Source: Candidatus Geothrix odensensis (GTDB lineage: Bacteria > Acidobacteriota > Holophagae > Holophagales > Holophagaceae). From it: a stretch of 64,000 nucleotides of DNA. This document shows, one piece after another, positions 7,554 through 15,753 of this stretch; the stretch's first letter is position 1, and each line of letters starts with the position of its first letter. Where the stretch lies: the NCBI GenBank assembly GCA_016714685.1, contig JADKCH010000003.1:133686-197685 (forward strand). Direction: 5' to 3'. Under the pieces are notes generated by a model, which had not been told where the DNA came from, ran no database searches, and saw only the letters and a list, made by a program, of their open reading frames with translations. The position numbers and the translations under genes were made by a program.

Positions 7554-10103
7554 TTGCAGGGGATCGGCCGCTGGATGCTGAGGGCGAGCTTGGGTTTCAC
7601 GGCCCTGCTGCTGCTGCTCTCCCTGGCCAGCTACCACCCCCTGGACCCCCACCCCTTCACGCAGGGCGCGGCGGTGGCGGCCGTGCAGAACCTCTGCGGC
7701 ACCGTCGGCGCCACTCTGGCGGGGCTCCTGCAGACCCTCATGGGCATCGGCGCCTGGATCGTGCCTCCCTACCTGATCTGGGAGGCCTGGCCCCGGGAGG
7801 GCCGCCGCTGGCCCGGCCGGCTGGCCTGGCTGGGGCTGGCGCTGTCGTCCTGGACCGCCCTCGGTGCCTTCGGCAACCGCATCTGGACCGGCCTGCCCGA
7901 AGGCGGCACCCTCCAGCTCCGCTGGGGCGGCTGGCTGGGCAGCGCCCTCTGGCCCGCGGAGCGCCGCTTCCTGGGGCCCGTGGGCCTGCCCCTGCTGCTG
8001 CTCATCGTGGTCACCCTCTGCGCCCTGGTGCTGGCGCCCGCCCTGACCCGCGCCGTGGGCCGCCTCCTCACGCGCTGGTTCGGAGAGAAGGCCTGGCCCT
8101 GGATGAAGCCCATGCCCGCCAAGGGCTTTCAGGGGTTCCTGTCCATGGTGAAGCGGCCCTTCCTGCGGGGCCGGAACCCCGACCAGCTGGACATCGACGC
8201 CGGTGATGCCGTCGCGCTCCAGGCCCTTGCCCAGCGCCAGCAGGCCCTGGAGGATCAGCGGGAAGCCCTGCTGAAGGCCGAGCTGGAGACCGCCGAGGCG
8301 AAGCGAAAGCAGCCCCTCATCAGGGCGGAAGACCTGCTCCCTCCCATCCAGTCCATGAACCTGGATGCAGCCTCCACGATCCTCGAGGCGCAGACCCTGC
8401 CAGCGGCCGGACCGGTGGCCACGGGCGCCGAGCCCACCGCCGCCTTCCGCACCAAGCTGCTGGCCGCCGCGCCGCCTCCGCCCAAGCCCAAGCCCACCGT
8501 GGCCCGGGCCCAGGTCATGAAGGATCGCTTCGGCCGGGAGATCGTCCAGCCGCCCCTGCCCCTCACCGAGCCCACGCCCTCACGGCCCCTGCCGCCCCTG
8601 CCGCCGGAGCCCGCCCAGCCCTCCGTCACCGAGCGCGAGACCCTGCCGCCCCGCCGCCTCTTCGATCCGCCGGGCCAGCACGCCAAGGTGAACCTGGCCT
8701 CGCTGGAGGTGATCAAGGAGAAGATTGGACAGAAGCTGTCCGAATTCAAGATCAAGGGCGTGGTCACCGGCATGCAGCCCGGCCCCGTGGTCACGGTCTT
8801 CGAGTTCCAGCCCGATGCCGGCATCCCGCTGTCGCGCATCCTGGGCATGGAGGAGGATCTGGCCCTGGCCCTGCAGGCCGAGGCCGTGCGCATGGACCGC
8901 ATTCCCGGCAAGAACCTGGTGGGCATCGAGGTGCCCAACCCCAAGCGGGAGATCATCACCTTCCGCGAGGTCATCGACAGCCCCGCCTTCCGGGACGCGG
9001 GCGGCCTGCTGCACCTGGCCCTGGGCAAGGACATCGCGGGGCGGCCCGTGGTGGCGGACCTCAACAAGATGCCCCACCTGCTCATCGGCGGCAGCACGGG
9101 CAGCGGCAAGAGCGTGGGCGTGAACGCCATGATCTGCTCCTGCCTGGTGCGGGCCATGCCCGACGAGGTGAAGCTCATCCTCGTGGATCCCAAGATGGTG
9201 GAGCTGGGCGTCTACGAGGACATCCCGCACCTGTGGGCGCCGGTGGTCACGGACATGAAGGAGGCGGGCCGCGTCCTCAAGTGGGTGGTGGCCCAGATGG
9301 AGGACCGCTACCGGCGCCTGGCCCTGCTCAGCGTGCGCGACCTCAAGAGCTTCAACGCCAAGATCGCCGAGGCCGGCGGCATGATGGACCTGACGGACCG
9401 CACGCCCAACCCGCGCTGGCCGGACCGGCCCGCGGTGCTGGAGCACCTGCCCTACGTGCTGGTGGTCATCGACGAGCTGGCCGACCTGATGATGGTGGCC
9501 CGCAGCGAGGTGGAGGACAGCATCGCCCGCATCGCCCAGAAGGCCCGGGCCGTGGGCATCCACCTCATCCTCGCCACGCAGCGGCCCAGCGTGGACGTGG
9601 TCACGGGCGTCATCAAGGCCAACCTGCCCAGCCGCCTCAGCTACCGCGTGCGCACCAAGATCGACAGCCGAACCATCCTGGACTGCAGCGGCGGCGAGCA
9701 GCTGCTGGGCGCGGGCGACGCTCTCTACCTGCCCAACGGCGCCAGCCATCCCAAGCGCATCCACGCGCCCTTCCTCAGCGAGGAGGAGACCCTGCGCCTG
9801 GTCACCTGGCTGCGCGAGCGGGGCCGCCCGGACTACAACCAGGCCCTCATCAGCGCCATGGAAACCGAGGAGGAGACCGCCCTCTTCGACGAGACGGAAA
9901 TGAACGGCGTGGATGACATCTACCAGCGCGCGCTCGCCGTCGTCCGGCGCGAGCGGAAGGCCAGCACCAGCCTCCTGCAGCGCAAGCTGAACCTGGGCTA
10001 CGGCCGTGCCGCCCGCCTCATCGATCGCATGGAGGAGGAAGGCATCGTCGGCCCCGACCGCGGTGCCGGCAAGCCCCGCGAAGTGCTGGTCGAGGCGGAG
10101 TAG
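7554..10103 (+). CDS. ftsK: DNA translocase FtsK
   Basis: The 849-residue septal DNA pump moves chromosome ends during division. Four membrane helices lie in residues 15-170, followed by a Pro-rich linker (to about 370). The motor has Walker A GGSTGSGKS (about 512-520) and Walker B VLVVIDELADLMM (about 634). A C-terminal gamma winged-helix domain (about 785-849) recognises KOPS-like sites. The TTG at 7554 is chosen because GGGAG lies five bases upstream; an ATG at 7575 is the alternative. It follows the deacetylase by 46 bp. All key motifs are intact. Confidence 0.93.
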   Translation: MQGIGRWMLRASLGFTALLLLLSLASYHPLDPHPFTQGAAVAAVQNLCGTVGATLAGLLQTLMGIGAWIVPPYLIWEAWPREGRRWPGRLAWLGLALSSWTALGAFGNRIWTGLPEGGTLQLRWGGWLGSALWPAERRFLGPVGLPLLLLIVVTLCALVLAPALTRAVGRLLTRWFGEKAWPWMKPMPAKGFQGFLSMVKRPFLRGRNPDQLDIDAGDAVALQALAQRQQALEDQREALLKAELETAEAKRKQPLIRAEDLLPPIQSMNLDAASTILEAQTLPAAGPVATGAEPTAAFRTKLLAAAPPPPKPKPTVARAQVMKDRFGREIVQPPLPLTEPTPSRPLPPLPPEPAQPSVTERETLPPRRLFDPPGQHAKVNLASLEVIKEKIGQKLSEFKIKGVVTGMQPGPVVTVFEFQPDAGIPLSRILGMEEDLALALQAEAVRMDRIPGKNLVGIEVPNPKREIITFREVIDSPAFRDAGGLLHLALGKDIAGRPVVADLNKMPHLLIGGSTGSGKSVGVNAMICSCLVRAMPDEVKLILVDPKMVELGVYEDIPHLWAPVVTDMKEAGRVLKWVVAQMEDRYRRLALLSVRDLKSFNAKIAEAGGMMDLTDRTPNPRWPDRPAVLEHLPYVLVVIDELADLMMVARSEVEDSIARIAQKARAVGIHLILATQRPSVDVVTGVIKANLPSRLSYRVRTKIDSRTILDCSGGEQLLGAGDALYLPNGASHPKRIHAPFLSEEETLRLVTWLRERGRPDYNQALISAMETEEETALFDETEMNGVDDIYQRALAVVRRERKASTSLLQRKLNLGYGRAARLIDRMEEEGIVGPDRGAGKPREVLVEAE

Positions 10104-10230
10104 CCGTTCTGGCGCGGAGGCTCACTCGACCTCAGTGAGCTGGAACGCAGAGATCGCCGAGGAAAGCAGGGTCGGGCTTTGCCTGGCCCCGCCCAGGTGG
10201 CGCTCAATCCCAGGGGGGGCCTGGCGCGGC

Positions 10231-11193
10231 TCAGTCCGCTGCGTCTGGCACAACCCGCTTGGCCCGCCAGCGACTGCGCTGGGCGGGATCCGCCATGCCC
10301 TCGGCATGGCAGGTCCGGCAGGCTTCCAGGTGGGGGTCCTGGCCGCGCCAGTAGACGCGGGACTCGCCTCCGAATTCGGGGCGGCGGTCCATGGGAACGC
10401 GGGCCCAGTAGAAGGTCAGCGTCGGCCCGGATGCCTTCAGCTCCAGCGCGTGGATCGGACCGGGTTCCGCGCTGGGGCGGCCCCATCGGTCCTCGCTGGA
10501 GCTGAGCACCACCAGGGCGCCCGACGGCAGCGGCTGGCCCGCCCGGTAGGCCGGAGCGGCCTCGGGGCTCACCCACGCCCGGATCCACCGGCCGCCGTGG
10601 GCCGGGGACTTCACGGGCTCGGGGTGGATGGCCTCCAGGGAGGCGTAGTCCAAGGCGCGGACCGGCAGCGTGCTCTCCGAATCCAGGGCGGGCTTCGGCA
10701 CGGGCGGCGCGAGGGCAGCCGCCACCGGAGTCGGGGGACGGAGGGAATCATGGGCCAGGCGGTAGCCACCCTCGCCAACCACCAGCAGCATGGCGCACCA
10801 CCCCAGCCCCAGCAGCAGGGCCCGGAAGCCCAGGCTTTCATGGTCCTTGCGTGGACGGTTCATGGCCCAGGTGGCGCCGATGCCCACGAGGAGCGAACCC
10901 AGTCCCCAGAGGGCATGGCGGAAGAGGAGTGATTCAGGCCCCGGCCCCTGGGGTGGCACGGGCAGAAAGCGGTGGGGCGGAATCAGCGCCAGGAATCGGG
11001 CCGTGGCGAGGCCGCTCACGAAGGCGCAGAAGGTGCCGAATAGTCCCGCCCAGCCCAGGTAGCGGGCCACGGTCCACCAGGGACGGATCCCCCGCCCCGG
11101 CCGCTGGGCGGCGAGCAGGGCCCAGGGCAGCAGCAGGCCCGCGGCCACGGGAAGGTGGGACAGCAGCGCGTGCTTGAGGGCGAACCAATCCAT
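10231..11193 (-). CDS. Membrane protein with C-terminal P460-like c-type cytochrome domain
   Basis: The product has about 320 residues. The N-terminal half has four membrane helices (about 8-30, 42-68, 86-108, 120-145) with histidines in the first and third, resembling DUF2231-type membrane modules. The periplasmic C-terminal half (about 190-320) has a layout like cytochrome P460 (RAGQPLPSGALVV, tryptophan- and tyrosine-rich strands). It ends in a haem c motif CRTCH about 30 residues from the C-terminus. It would be anchored in the inner membrane with haem outside, suggesting an electron-transfer or small-molecule redox role. The ATG at 11193 is chosen over upstream starts because it begins directly before the first membrane helix. 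The neighbours are convergent ftsK and divergent gmhA, so it is monocistronic. Confidence 0.62.
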   Translation of the reverse strand: MDWFALKHALLSHLPVAAGLLLPWALLAAQRPGRGIRPWWTVARYLGWAGLFGTFCAFVSGLATARFLALIPPHRFLPVPPQGPGPESLLFRHALWGLGSLLVGIGATWAMNRPRKDHESLGFRALLLGLGWCAMLLVVGEGGYRLAHDSLRPPTPVAAALAPPVPKPALDSESTLPVRALDYASLEAIHPEPVKSPAHGGRWIRAWVSPEAAPAYRAGQPLPSGALVVLSSSEDRWGRPSAEPGPIHALELKASGPTLTFYWARVPMDRRPEFGGESRVYWRGQDPHLEACRTCHAEGMADPAQRSRWRAKRVVPDAAD

Positions 11194-11281
11194 GGGGCCT
11201 GAACCTGTCGATGGGCATTCACAGGCAGTCTGCCAGCCTCCGCCGGATCTAGGGAGGAGATTTGCTGTCACAATTGCCGCC

Positions 11282-11845
11282 ATGAAACAGACCCTTCTGC
11301 AGCACGTCCAGGCGGCCATCCAGCTGAAGCAGGCGTTTTTCGACCGGGAGCTGGATCGCATCCTCGCCCAGGCCGACGACATGGCCGAGCGCCTCCGCCG
11401 GGGCGGTCGGATCCTGGTCTGCGGCAACGGGGGCAGTGCCGCCGACGCCCAGCACCTCGCCGCCGAGCTGAGCGGGCGCTACGTCAAGGAGCGACGGGCC
11501 CTGGCGGGCATCGCCCTCACCACCGACACCTCGGCCCTCACCGCCATCGGCAACGACTACGGCTTCGACCAGATCTTCTCCCGACAGGTGGAGGCCCTCG
11601 GGCGTCCGGGCGACCTGCTCATCGGCATCAGCACCAGCGGGAACAGCCCCAACGTGATCCGGGCGGTGGCCTCGGCGAAGGAGCTGGGCCTCCGCACGCT
11701 GGGCCTGCTGGGCCGCGACGGCGGCCAGCTTGCGGGGCTCATGGACGAGGCGCTGGTGGTGCCCTCCACGGTCACGGCCCGCATCCAGGAAGTGCACCAG
11801 ATGGTCTACCACTTCTGGTGCGAGGCCCTCGATGCCCACTTCTGA
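11282..11845 (+). CDS. gmhA: Phosphoheptose isomerase GmhA (SIS domain)
   Basis: The 187-residue SIS-domain protein matches D-sedoheptulose 7-phosphate isomerase, the first step of ADP-heptose synthesis for the LPS core. The phosphosugar loop CGNGGSAADAQH (about 47-58), the second loop STSGNSPNV and metal ligands His58 and Glu62 are present. A conserved C-terminal QEVHQ also fits. DiaA, a replication factor of the same fold, is the main alternative, but the zinc residues favour GmhA. The start at 11282 is chosen over an upstream in-frame start because GmhA proteins begin near this point. It is followed by a DUF4124 protein and hemW in the same direction. Confidence 0.85.
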   Translation: MKQTLLQHVQAAIQLKQAFFDRELDRILAQADDMAERLRRGGRILVCGNGGSAADAQHLAAELSGRYVKERRALAGIALTTDTSALTAIGNDYGFDQIFSRQVEALGRPGDLLIGISTSGNSPNVIRAVASAKELGLRTLGLLGRDGGQLAGLMDEALVVPSTVTARIQEVHQMVYHFWCEALDAHF

Positions 11846-11857
11846 GACCGGCCGGTG

Positions 11858-12592
11858 ATGGCGGCGACGGGACTGCTGCTCCTGGCCCTCCTGGGTCAGC
11901 CGCAGCCCCGCACCTACTACTGGCGGGATGCCGCCGGCCAGACGCACATCACCAACACGCCGCCCCCCCCGGACGCCCAGGTACTGGAGGCACCGCCCCC
12001 ACCCGCCGTGGAGCCGGGCCATGGGGGACGCCCGGAGGTGCTCCGGCAGAGCAGTGGCAGGGATGGTCGCCGCCAGGCCCAGCTCAGCCCGGCCCAGCAG
12101 CAGGCCTGGGAGGCCCTGAACCGGCGCCTGGCCAAGGCGCGCGCCGAGGGGGACCGCCCCACCCTGGAAGCCGTGGCCAATTCCCTCATCCACGACTGCC
12201 TCTGGGGCAACGGGCTCTGGGCGATGCCCCTGGCACCCATCCTCTCGGTGCTCCTCATGGGGCTCCTGGGCTGGTGGCTCGCCCTCGGCTTCAGGACCGG
12301 CCCCAAGCTGCCGCTGGTGGCGGGGTTCATCCTGCTGGGCGTGGGCTTCGGCCACATGGTCCTGAACGCCTTTCTCTACCATCCCCAGGCGGCGCGCCTG
12401 CGACAGAACCTGGAGCTGCTTGAGCAGAACCTGGGGACGGACCGGCCCCTGCGCCCCGAGCACCGGATCCTCCTGCAGCAGCGCTACCAGGCCCTGGAGC
12501 AGGCCGCGGGCCCCCTGCAGGCCCCCTGGCGCTTCCCCGCCGAGGTGAAGGCGCTCCGCCAGGCCCTGAAGCAGGTGATGGTTGAACCCTGA
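11858..12592 (+). CDS. DUF4124-like membrane protein of unknown function
   Basis: The protein has about 244 residues. After an N-terminal hydrophobic signal (about 1-13), the segment YYWRDAAGQTHITNTPPP is typical of the DUF4124 domain, a short periplasmic beta module. A Pro-rich stretch follows. Two membrane helices (about 120-160) come next, then a Leu/Gln-rich helical C-terminus. No enzyme motif is visible. The start could be GTG 11855 or ATG 11858. It overlaps the hemW start by 11 bp and follows gmhA by 12 bp, so the three genes are probably cotranscribed. Its role is unknown. Confidence 0.6.
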   Translation: MAATGLLLLALLGQPQPRTYYWRDAAGQTHITNTPPPPDAQVLEAPPPPAVEPGHGGRPEVLRQSSGRDGRRQAQLSPAQQQAWEALNRRLAKARAEGDRPTLEAVANSLIHDCLWGNGLWAMPLAPILSVLLMGLLGWWLALGFRTGPKLPLVAGFILLGVGFGHMVLNAFLYHPQAARLRQNLELLEQNLGTDRPLRPEHRILLQQRYQALEQAAGPLQAPWRFPAEVKALRQALKQVMVEP

Positions 12593-13760
12593 GCTCGATC
12601 GCCGGCTGCCGGAGCTCCAGAGGGCAGCCCAGGCTGAGCCTCTGGGCCTCTACCTGCACGTCCCGTTCTGCCTGGACCGCTGCACCTACTGCTCCTTCAC
12701 CACCACCCGGGACCAGGCTCTCCAGCCGGCGACGATCCGGCGCCTCATCGCCGAGGTCACGGCCTGGGGCTCGGCCCTGGGCCGACCGGCGGTGGACACG
12801 CTCTACCTGGGCGGCGGCACGCCCTCGCTGTTGGCACCGGAGGAGCTGGAGGCGCTCACGGTGGCCCTGCGGCAGGCTTTCGACCTGGGGCCGCTGGTGG
12901 AGGCCACCTTGGAGGCCAACCCCGGCACCGTGGACCTGGCCTGGCTGAGCCAGGCCCGCGGCCTGGGCTGGGACCGCATCAGCCTGGGCGTCCAGGCCCT
13001 GGACGACACCCTGCTGGCCCGGCTGGGGCGCATCCACGGCTCGGCCCAGGCCCTCGAAGCCCTCGACCTGGCGGAGCGGGCCGGCTTCCAGCGCCGCAGC
13101 GCGGATCTCATGGTGGGCATTCCCGGACAATCGCTGTCGAAGGTGGTGGCGGATGCCCGCACCCTGGCGGCCACCGGCCTCGAGCACCTGAGCATCTACC
13201 TCCTCGACCTGGACAAGGCCTGCCCCCTGCGGGGCGAGATCGACGCGGGGCGGCTGGCCCTGCCCTCCGAGGACGAGGTGGCCGACGTGTTCGAGGCCCT
13301 GCAAGCGGAGTTGCCCGCGCAGGGGCTCCAGCCCTACGAGATCAGCAACTACGCCCGCCCCGGCGCCGAGTCCATCCACAACACCCGCTACTGGGAACGC
13401 CGACCCTACCTGGGCCTGGGCCCCAGCGCGGCCTCGCAGCTGGGCCCGCTCCGGTGGATCGAGTCCGGCGTCATCCCCGCCTGGACCGAAGGCCGCGGCG
13501 ACACGGAGGTTCAGGAGCTGGACCCCGCGGAGCTCCTGTCCGAGATCCCCCTGCTGGGGCTGCGCATGCACCGCGGCATCGACTGGGGGGCGCTCCGGCG
13601 CGAAGCCGACCGGCGGAACCTCCGTCCCCTCTGCGATGCCTGGGAGGCCCACCTGCGCAACCTCGCCAAGGAGGACCTGGTGATCTGGGAGGGCGACCAG
13701 GTGCGCCTCGGAGCCCGGGGCATGCTCATGAGCAACGGCATCCTGCAGATGTTCGTCTGA
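12582..13760 (+). CDS. hemW: Radical SAM haem chaperone HemW-like protein
   Basis: The 392-residue radical SAM protein has the cluster motif CLDRCTYC (Cys30, Cys34, Cys37), a GGGTPS loop (about 77-82), and a HemW-type C-terminal domain. The family was long called oxygen-independent coproporphyrinogen III oxidase-like. HemW binds haem and delivers it to respiratory proteins; the short N-terminus without the HemN extension supports HemW. The TTG start at 12582 overlaps the preceding stop. A haem chaperone is consistent with the cytochrome-type protein encoded 1.4 kb upstream on the other strand. Confidence 0.85.
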   Translation: MNPELDRRLPELQRAAQAEPLGLYLHVPFCLDRCTYCSFTTTRDQALQPATIRRLIAEVTAWGSALGRPAVDTLYLGGGTPSLLAPEELEALTVALRQAFDLGPLVEATLEANPGTVDLAWLSQARGLGWDRISLGVQALDDTLLARLGRIHGSAQALEALDLAERAGFQRRSADLMVGIPGQSLSKVVADARTLAATGLEHLSIYLLDLDKACPLRGEIDAGRLALPSEDEVADVFEALQAELPAQGLQPYEISNYARPGAESIHNTRYWERRPYLGLGPSAASQLGPLRWIESGVIPAWTEGRGDTEVQELDPAELLSEIPLLGLRMHRGIDWGALRREADRRNLRPLCDAWEAHLRNLAKEDLVIWEGDQVRLGARGMLMSNGILQMFV

Positions 13761-13833
13761 CGCGGATGTCTCATTGGCATCGTATGATGATGTGTTCGGC
13801 CCCCGCCCACTTGGGGAACGCAGCGGAGTCCCC

Positions 13834-14721
13834 TTGCCCTACCTCGGCGAAAGCGCCGCCCTCCTCACCTCGCTCTGCTGGTCCCTGAACTCCGTCTGCT
13901 TCACGGTGGCGGGCCGGCGCGTGGGCTCGGCGGCCGTGAACCTCGGGCGCCTGCTCATGGCCTGGGTCACGCTGCTCCTGGTGCACCAGGTGGTCTACGG
14001 CAGCCTCTTTCCCATGCAGGCCGGCGGCGCCCGCCTGGGCTGGCTGGGCGTGTCGGGGCTCATCGGCTTCGCCCTGGGCGACGCGGTGCTCTTCGAGGCC
14101 TTCGTGCTCATCGGCGCCCGGCTGGCCATGCTGCTCATGACGCTCTCGCCCCTCTTCAGCGCCCTGCTGGCCTGGCTGTTCCTGGGCCAGGACCTCAGCC
14201 TGCCGAAGGTCCTGGCCATGGCCGTCACCCTGGGCGGCATCGCCTGGGTGGTGTGGGGGGGCGGCGACCATGAGGACCACCCCCACCTCTGGCGGGGCAT
14301 CCTCCTGGGCATCGGGGGCGCCCTGGGCCAGTCCATCGGCCTGGTCTTCAGCAAGTTCGGTCTGGCCGGCGACTTCCCGCCCATCTCCGCCAACCTCATC
14401 CGCGTCACCGCCGGCGTGGCGGCGCTCCTGCTGTGGTTCGGCGCCACGGGCCGCCTGCGGGGGACGCTCGGCGCCCTGCGCGATGGCCGGGCCACGGCCT
14501 TCATCGGCCTGGGCGCGGTGACCGGCCCGGTGCTGGGCGTGGTGCTCTCCCTCATCGCCATCGCCAAGGCCCCCATGGGCGTGGCCGCCACGCTCATGTC
14601 CCTGTCGCCCATCCTCCTGCTGCCCGTGTCCCACTTTGTCTTCAAGGAGAAGGTGGGTGGTCATGCCATCCTCGGGACACTGCTGGCCCTCGCCGGGGCT
14701 GCGGCGCTGTTCTTCGTGTAG
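13834..14721 (+). CDS. EamA/DMT-family membrane transporter
   Basis: This is a membrane protein of about 295 residues with ten predicted helices arranged as two EamA repeats (first about 5-140, second about 155-295). Such proteins export small metabolites or amino acids; the substrate cannot be read from sequence. The start is uncertain: TTG 13834 has GGAG five bases upstream, while TTG 13774 in the same frame would add 20 residues with no good ribosome binding site. It stops 9 bp before the prolyl aminopeptidase gene and probably shares its mRNA. Confidence 0.78.
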   Translation: MPYLGESAALLTSLCWSLNSVCFTVAGRRVGSAAVNLGRLLMAWVTLLLVHQVVYGSLFPMQAGGARLGWLGVSGLIGFALGDAVLFEAFVLIGARLAMLLMTLSPLFSALLAWLFLGQDLSLPKVLAMAVTLGGIAWVVWGGGDHEDHPHLWRGILLGIGGALGQSIGLVFSKFGLAGDFPPISANLIRVTAGVAALLLWFGATGRLRGTLGALRDGRATAFIGLGAVTGPVLGVVLSLIAIAKAPMGVAATLMSLSPILLLPVSHFVFKEKVGGHAILGTLLALAGAAALFFV

Positions 14722-14730
14722 GGGTTGCCC

Positions 14731-15693
14731 ATGTCGCTGCGCAAGGATCCCGTCAGCTGGCTCTATCCGCCCATCGAGCCCCACCGGGTCCAGCGGCTGA
14801 GGGTGTCGGACCTGCACGAGTTGCACGTGGAGGAGAGCGGCAACCCCAGCGGCAAGCCCGTGGTCTTCCTGCATGGCGGTCCCGGCGGCGGCACCAGCCC
14901 CAAGCACCGCCGCTACTTCGATCCGGAGAAGTACCGCATCATCCTCTTCGACCAGCGCGGCTGCGGCGCGAGCACGCCCTACGCCGACGTGCGGGAGAAC
15001 AGCACCTGGGATCTCGTGGCCGACATCGAGCGCATCCGCCAGCACCTGGGCCTCGAGCGGTGGATGGTCTTCGGCGGATCCTGGGGCGCCACCCTGGGCC
15101 TGGCCTACGCCGAAAAGCACCCCGAGCGCGTGACGGAGCTGATCCTCCGCGGCATCTTCCTGCTGCGCCAGCGCGAGGTGGACTGGCTCTACCAGGAAGG
15201 CGCAAGCCGCATCTTCCCCGATGCCTGGGAGCCCTACCGCGACGCCATCCCCGAGGCCGAGCGCGGCGACTTCATGGGCGCCTACGCCAAGCGTCTGCTG
15301 AGCGAGGATCCGGCCGTGAACCTGCCCGCGGCCAAGGCCTGGAGCATCTGGGAGGGCGCCAGCAGCAAGCTCATCCCCGATCCCGACTTCATCGCCTCCT
15401 ACGGCGACGAGGCGACGACGCTGGCCTTCGCCCGCATCGAGTGCCACTACTTCCTGCACAAGGGCTGGATGGAGGAAGCCCAGCTGCTGCGCGACGCGGG
15501 GAAGCTCAAGGGCATTCCCGGCGCCATCATCCAGGGCCGCTACGACATGGTCTGCCCCATCGAAAGCGCCTGGGCGCTTTCCAAGGCCTGGCCCGAGGCC
15601 GATCTCGTCATCGTGCCGGACGCCGGCCACAGCGCTTACGATTCAGGCATTTCGCGCGCGCTCGTGGCGGCCACGGACCGCTTCGCGCGCTGA
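14731..15693 (+). CDS. pip: Prolyl aminopeptidase (alpha/beta hydrolase)
   Basis: The 320-residue alpha/beta hydrolase of peptidase family S33 removes N-terminal proline from peptides. HGGPGGG (49-55) forms the oxyanion region, GGSWG (115-119) is the nucleophile elbow with Ser117, and the Asp in GRYDMVCP and His in AGHSAYD complete the triad. Full family length, with YPPIEPH near the N-terminus as usual. ATG 14731 is preferred over TTG 14725. It is cytoplasmic, as no signal is seen. Confidence 0.92.
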   Translation: MSLRKDPVSWLYPPIEPHRVQRLRVSDLHELHVEESGNPSGKPVVFLHGGPGGGTSPKHRRYFDPEKYRIILFDQRGCGASTPYADVRENSTWDLVADIERIRQHLGLERWMVFGGSWGATLGLAYAEKHPERVTELILRGIFLLRQREVDWLYQEGASRIFPDAWEPYRDAIPEAERGDFMGAYAKRLLSEDPAVNLPAAKAWSIWEGASSKLIPDPDFIASYGDEATTLAFARIECHYFLHKGWMEEAQLLRDAGKLKGIPGAIIQGRYDMVCPIESAWALSKAWPEADLVIVPDAGHSAYDSGISRALVAATDRFAR

Positions 15694-15732
15694 GACTGTG
15701 ATGAAGTAGCCTTCAGCCCGGGTATATAGTCA

Positions 15733-15749
15733 GGCACCCCACAGGTGCC
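15733..15749 (+). promoter_or_regulatory. Small stem-loop just upstream of the hybrid histidine kinase gene
   Basis: A 6-bp inverted repeat (GGCACC / GGTGCC, 5-nt loop) ends four bases before the ATG at 15754, where a ribosome binding site would be expected. TATAGT at 15723-15728 just upstream looks like a -10 element, but I see no matching -35. Any control by this hairpin is speculative. Confidence 0.25.
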
Positions 15750-15753
15750 AGCG

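Noticed and set aside
10120..10140. Perfect 7-bp inverted repeat after ftsK as a terminator
   Set aside because: There is no T-run after the stem, so termination is not supported; it may still be a weak hairpin.
13771..15630. A 600-codon open frame on the minus strand opposite the transporter and aminopeptidase genes
   Set aside because: Its translation is rich in His, Gln, Gly and Val with no domain, as expected for the antisense of GC-rich genes. The plus-strand genes have clear families.
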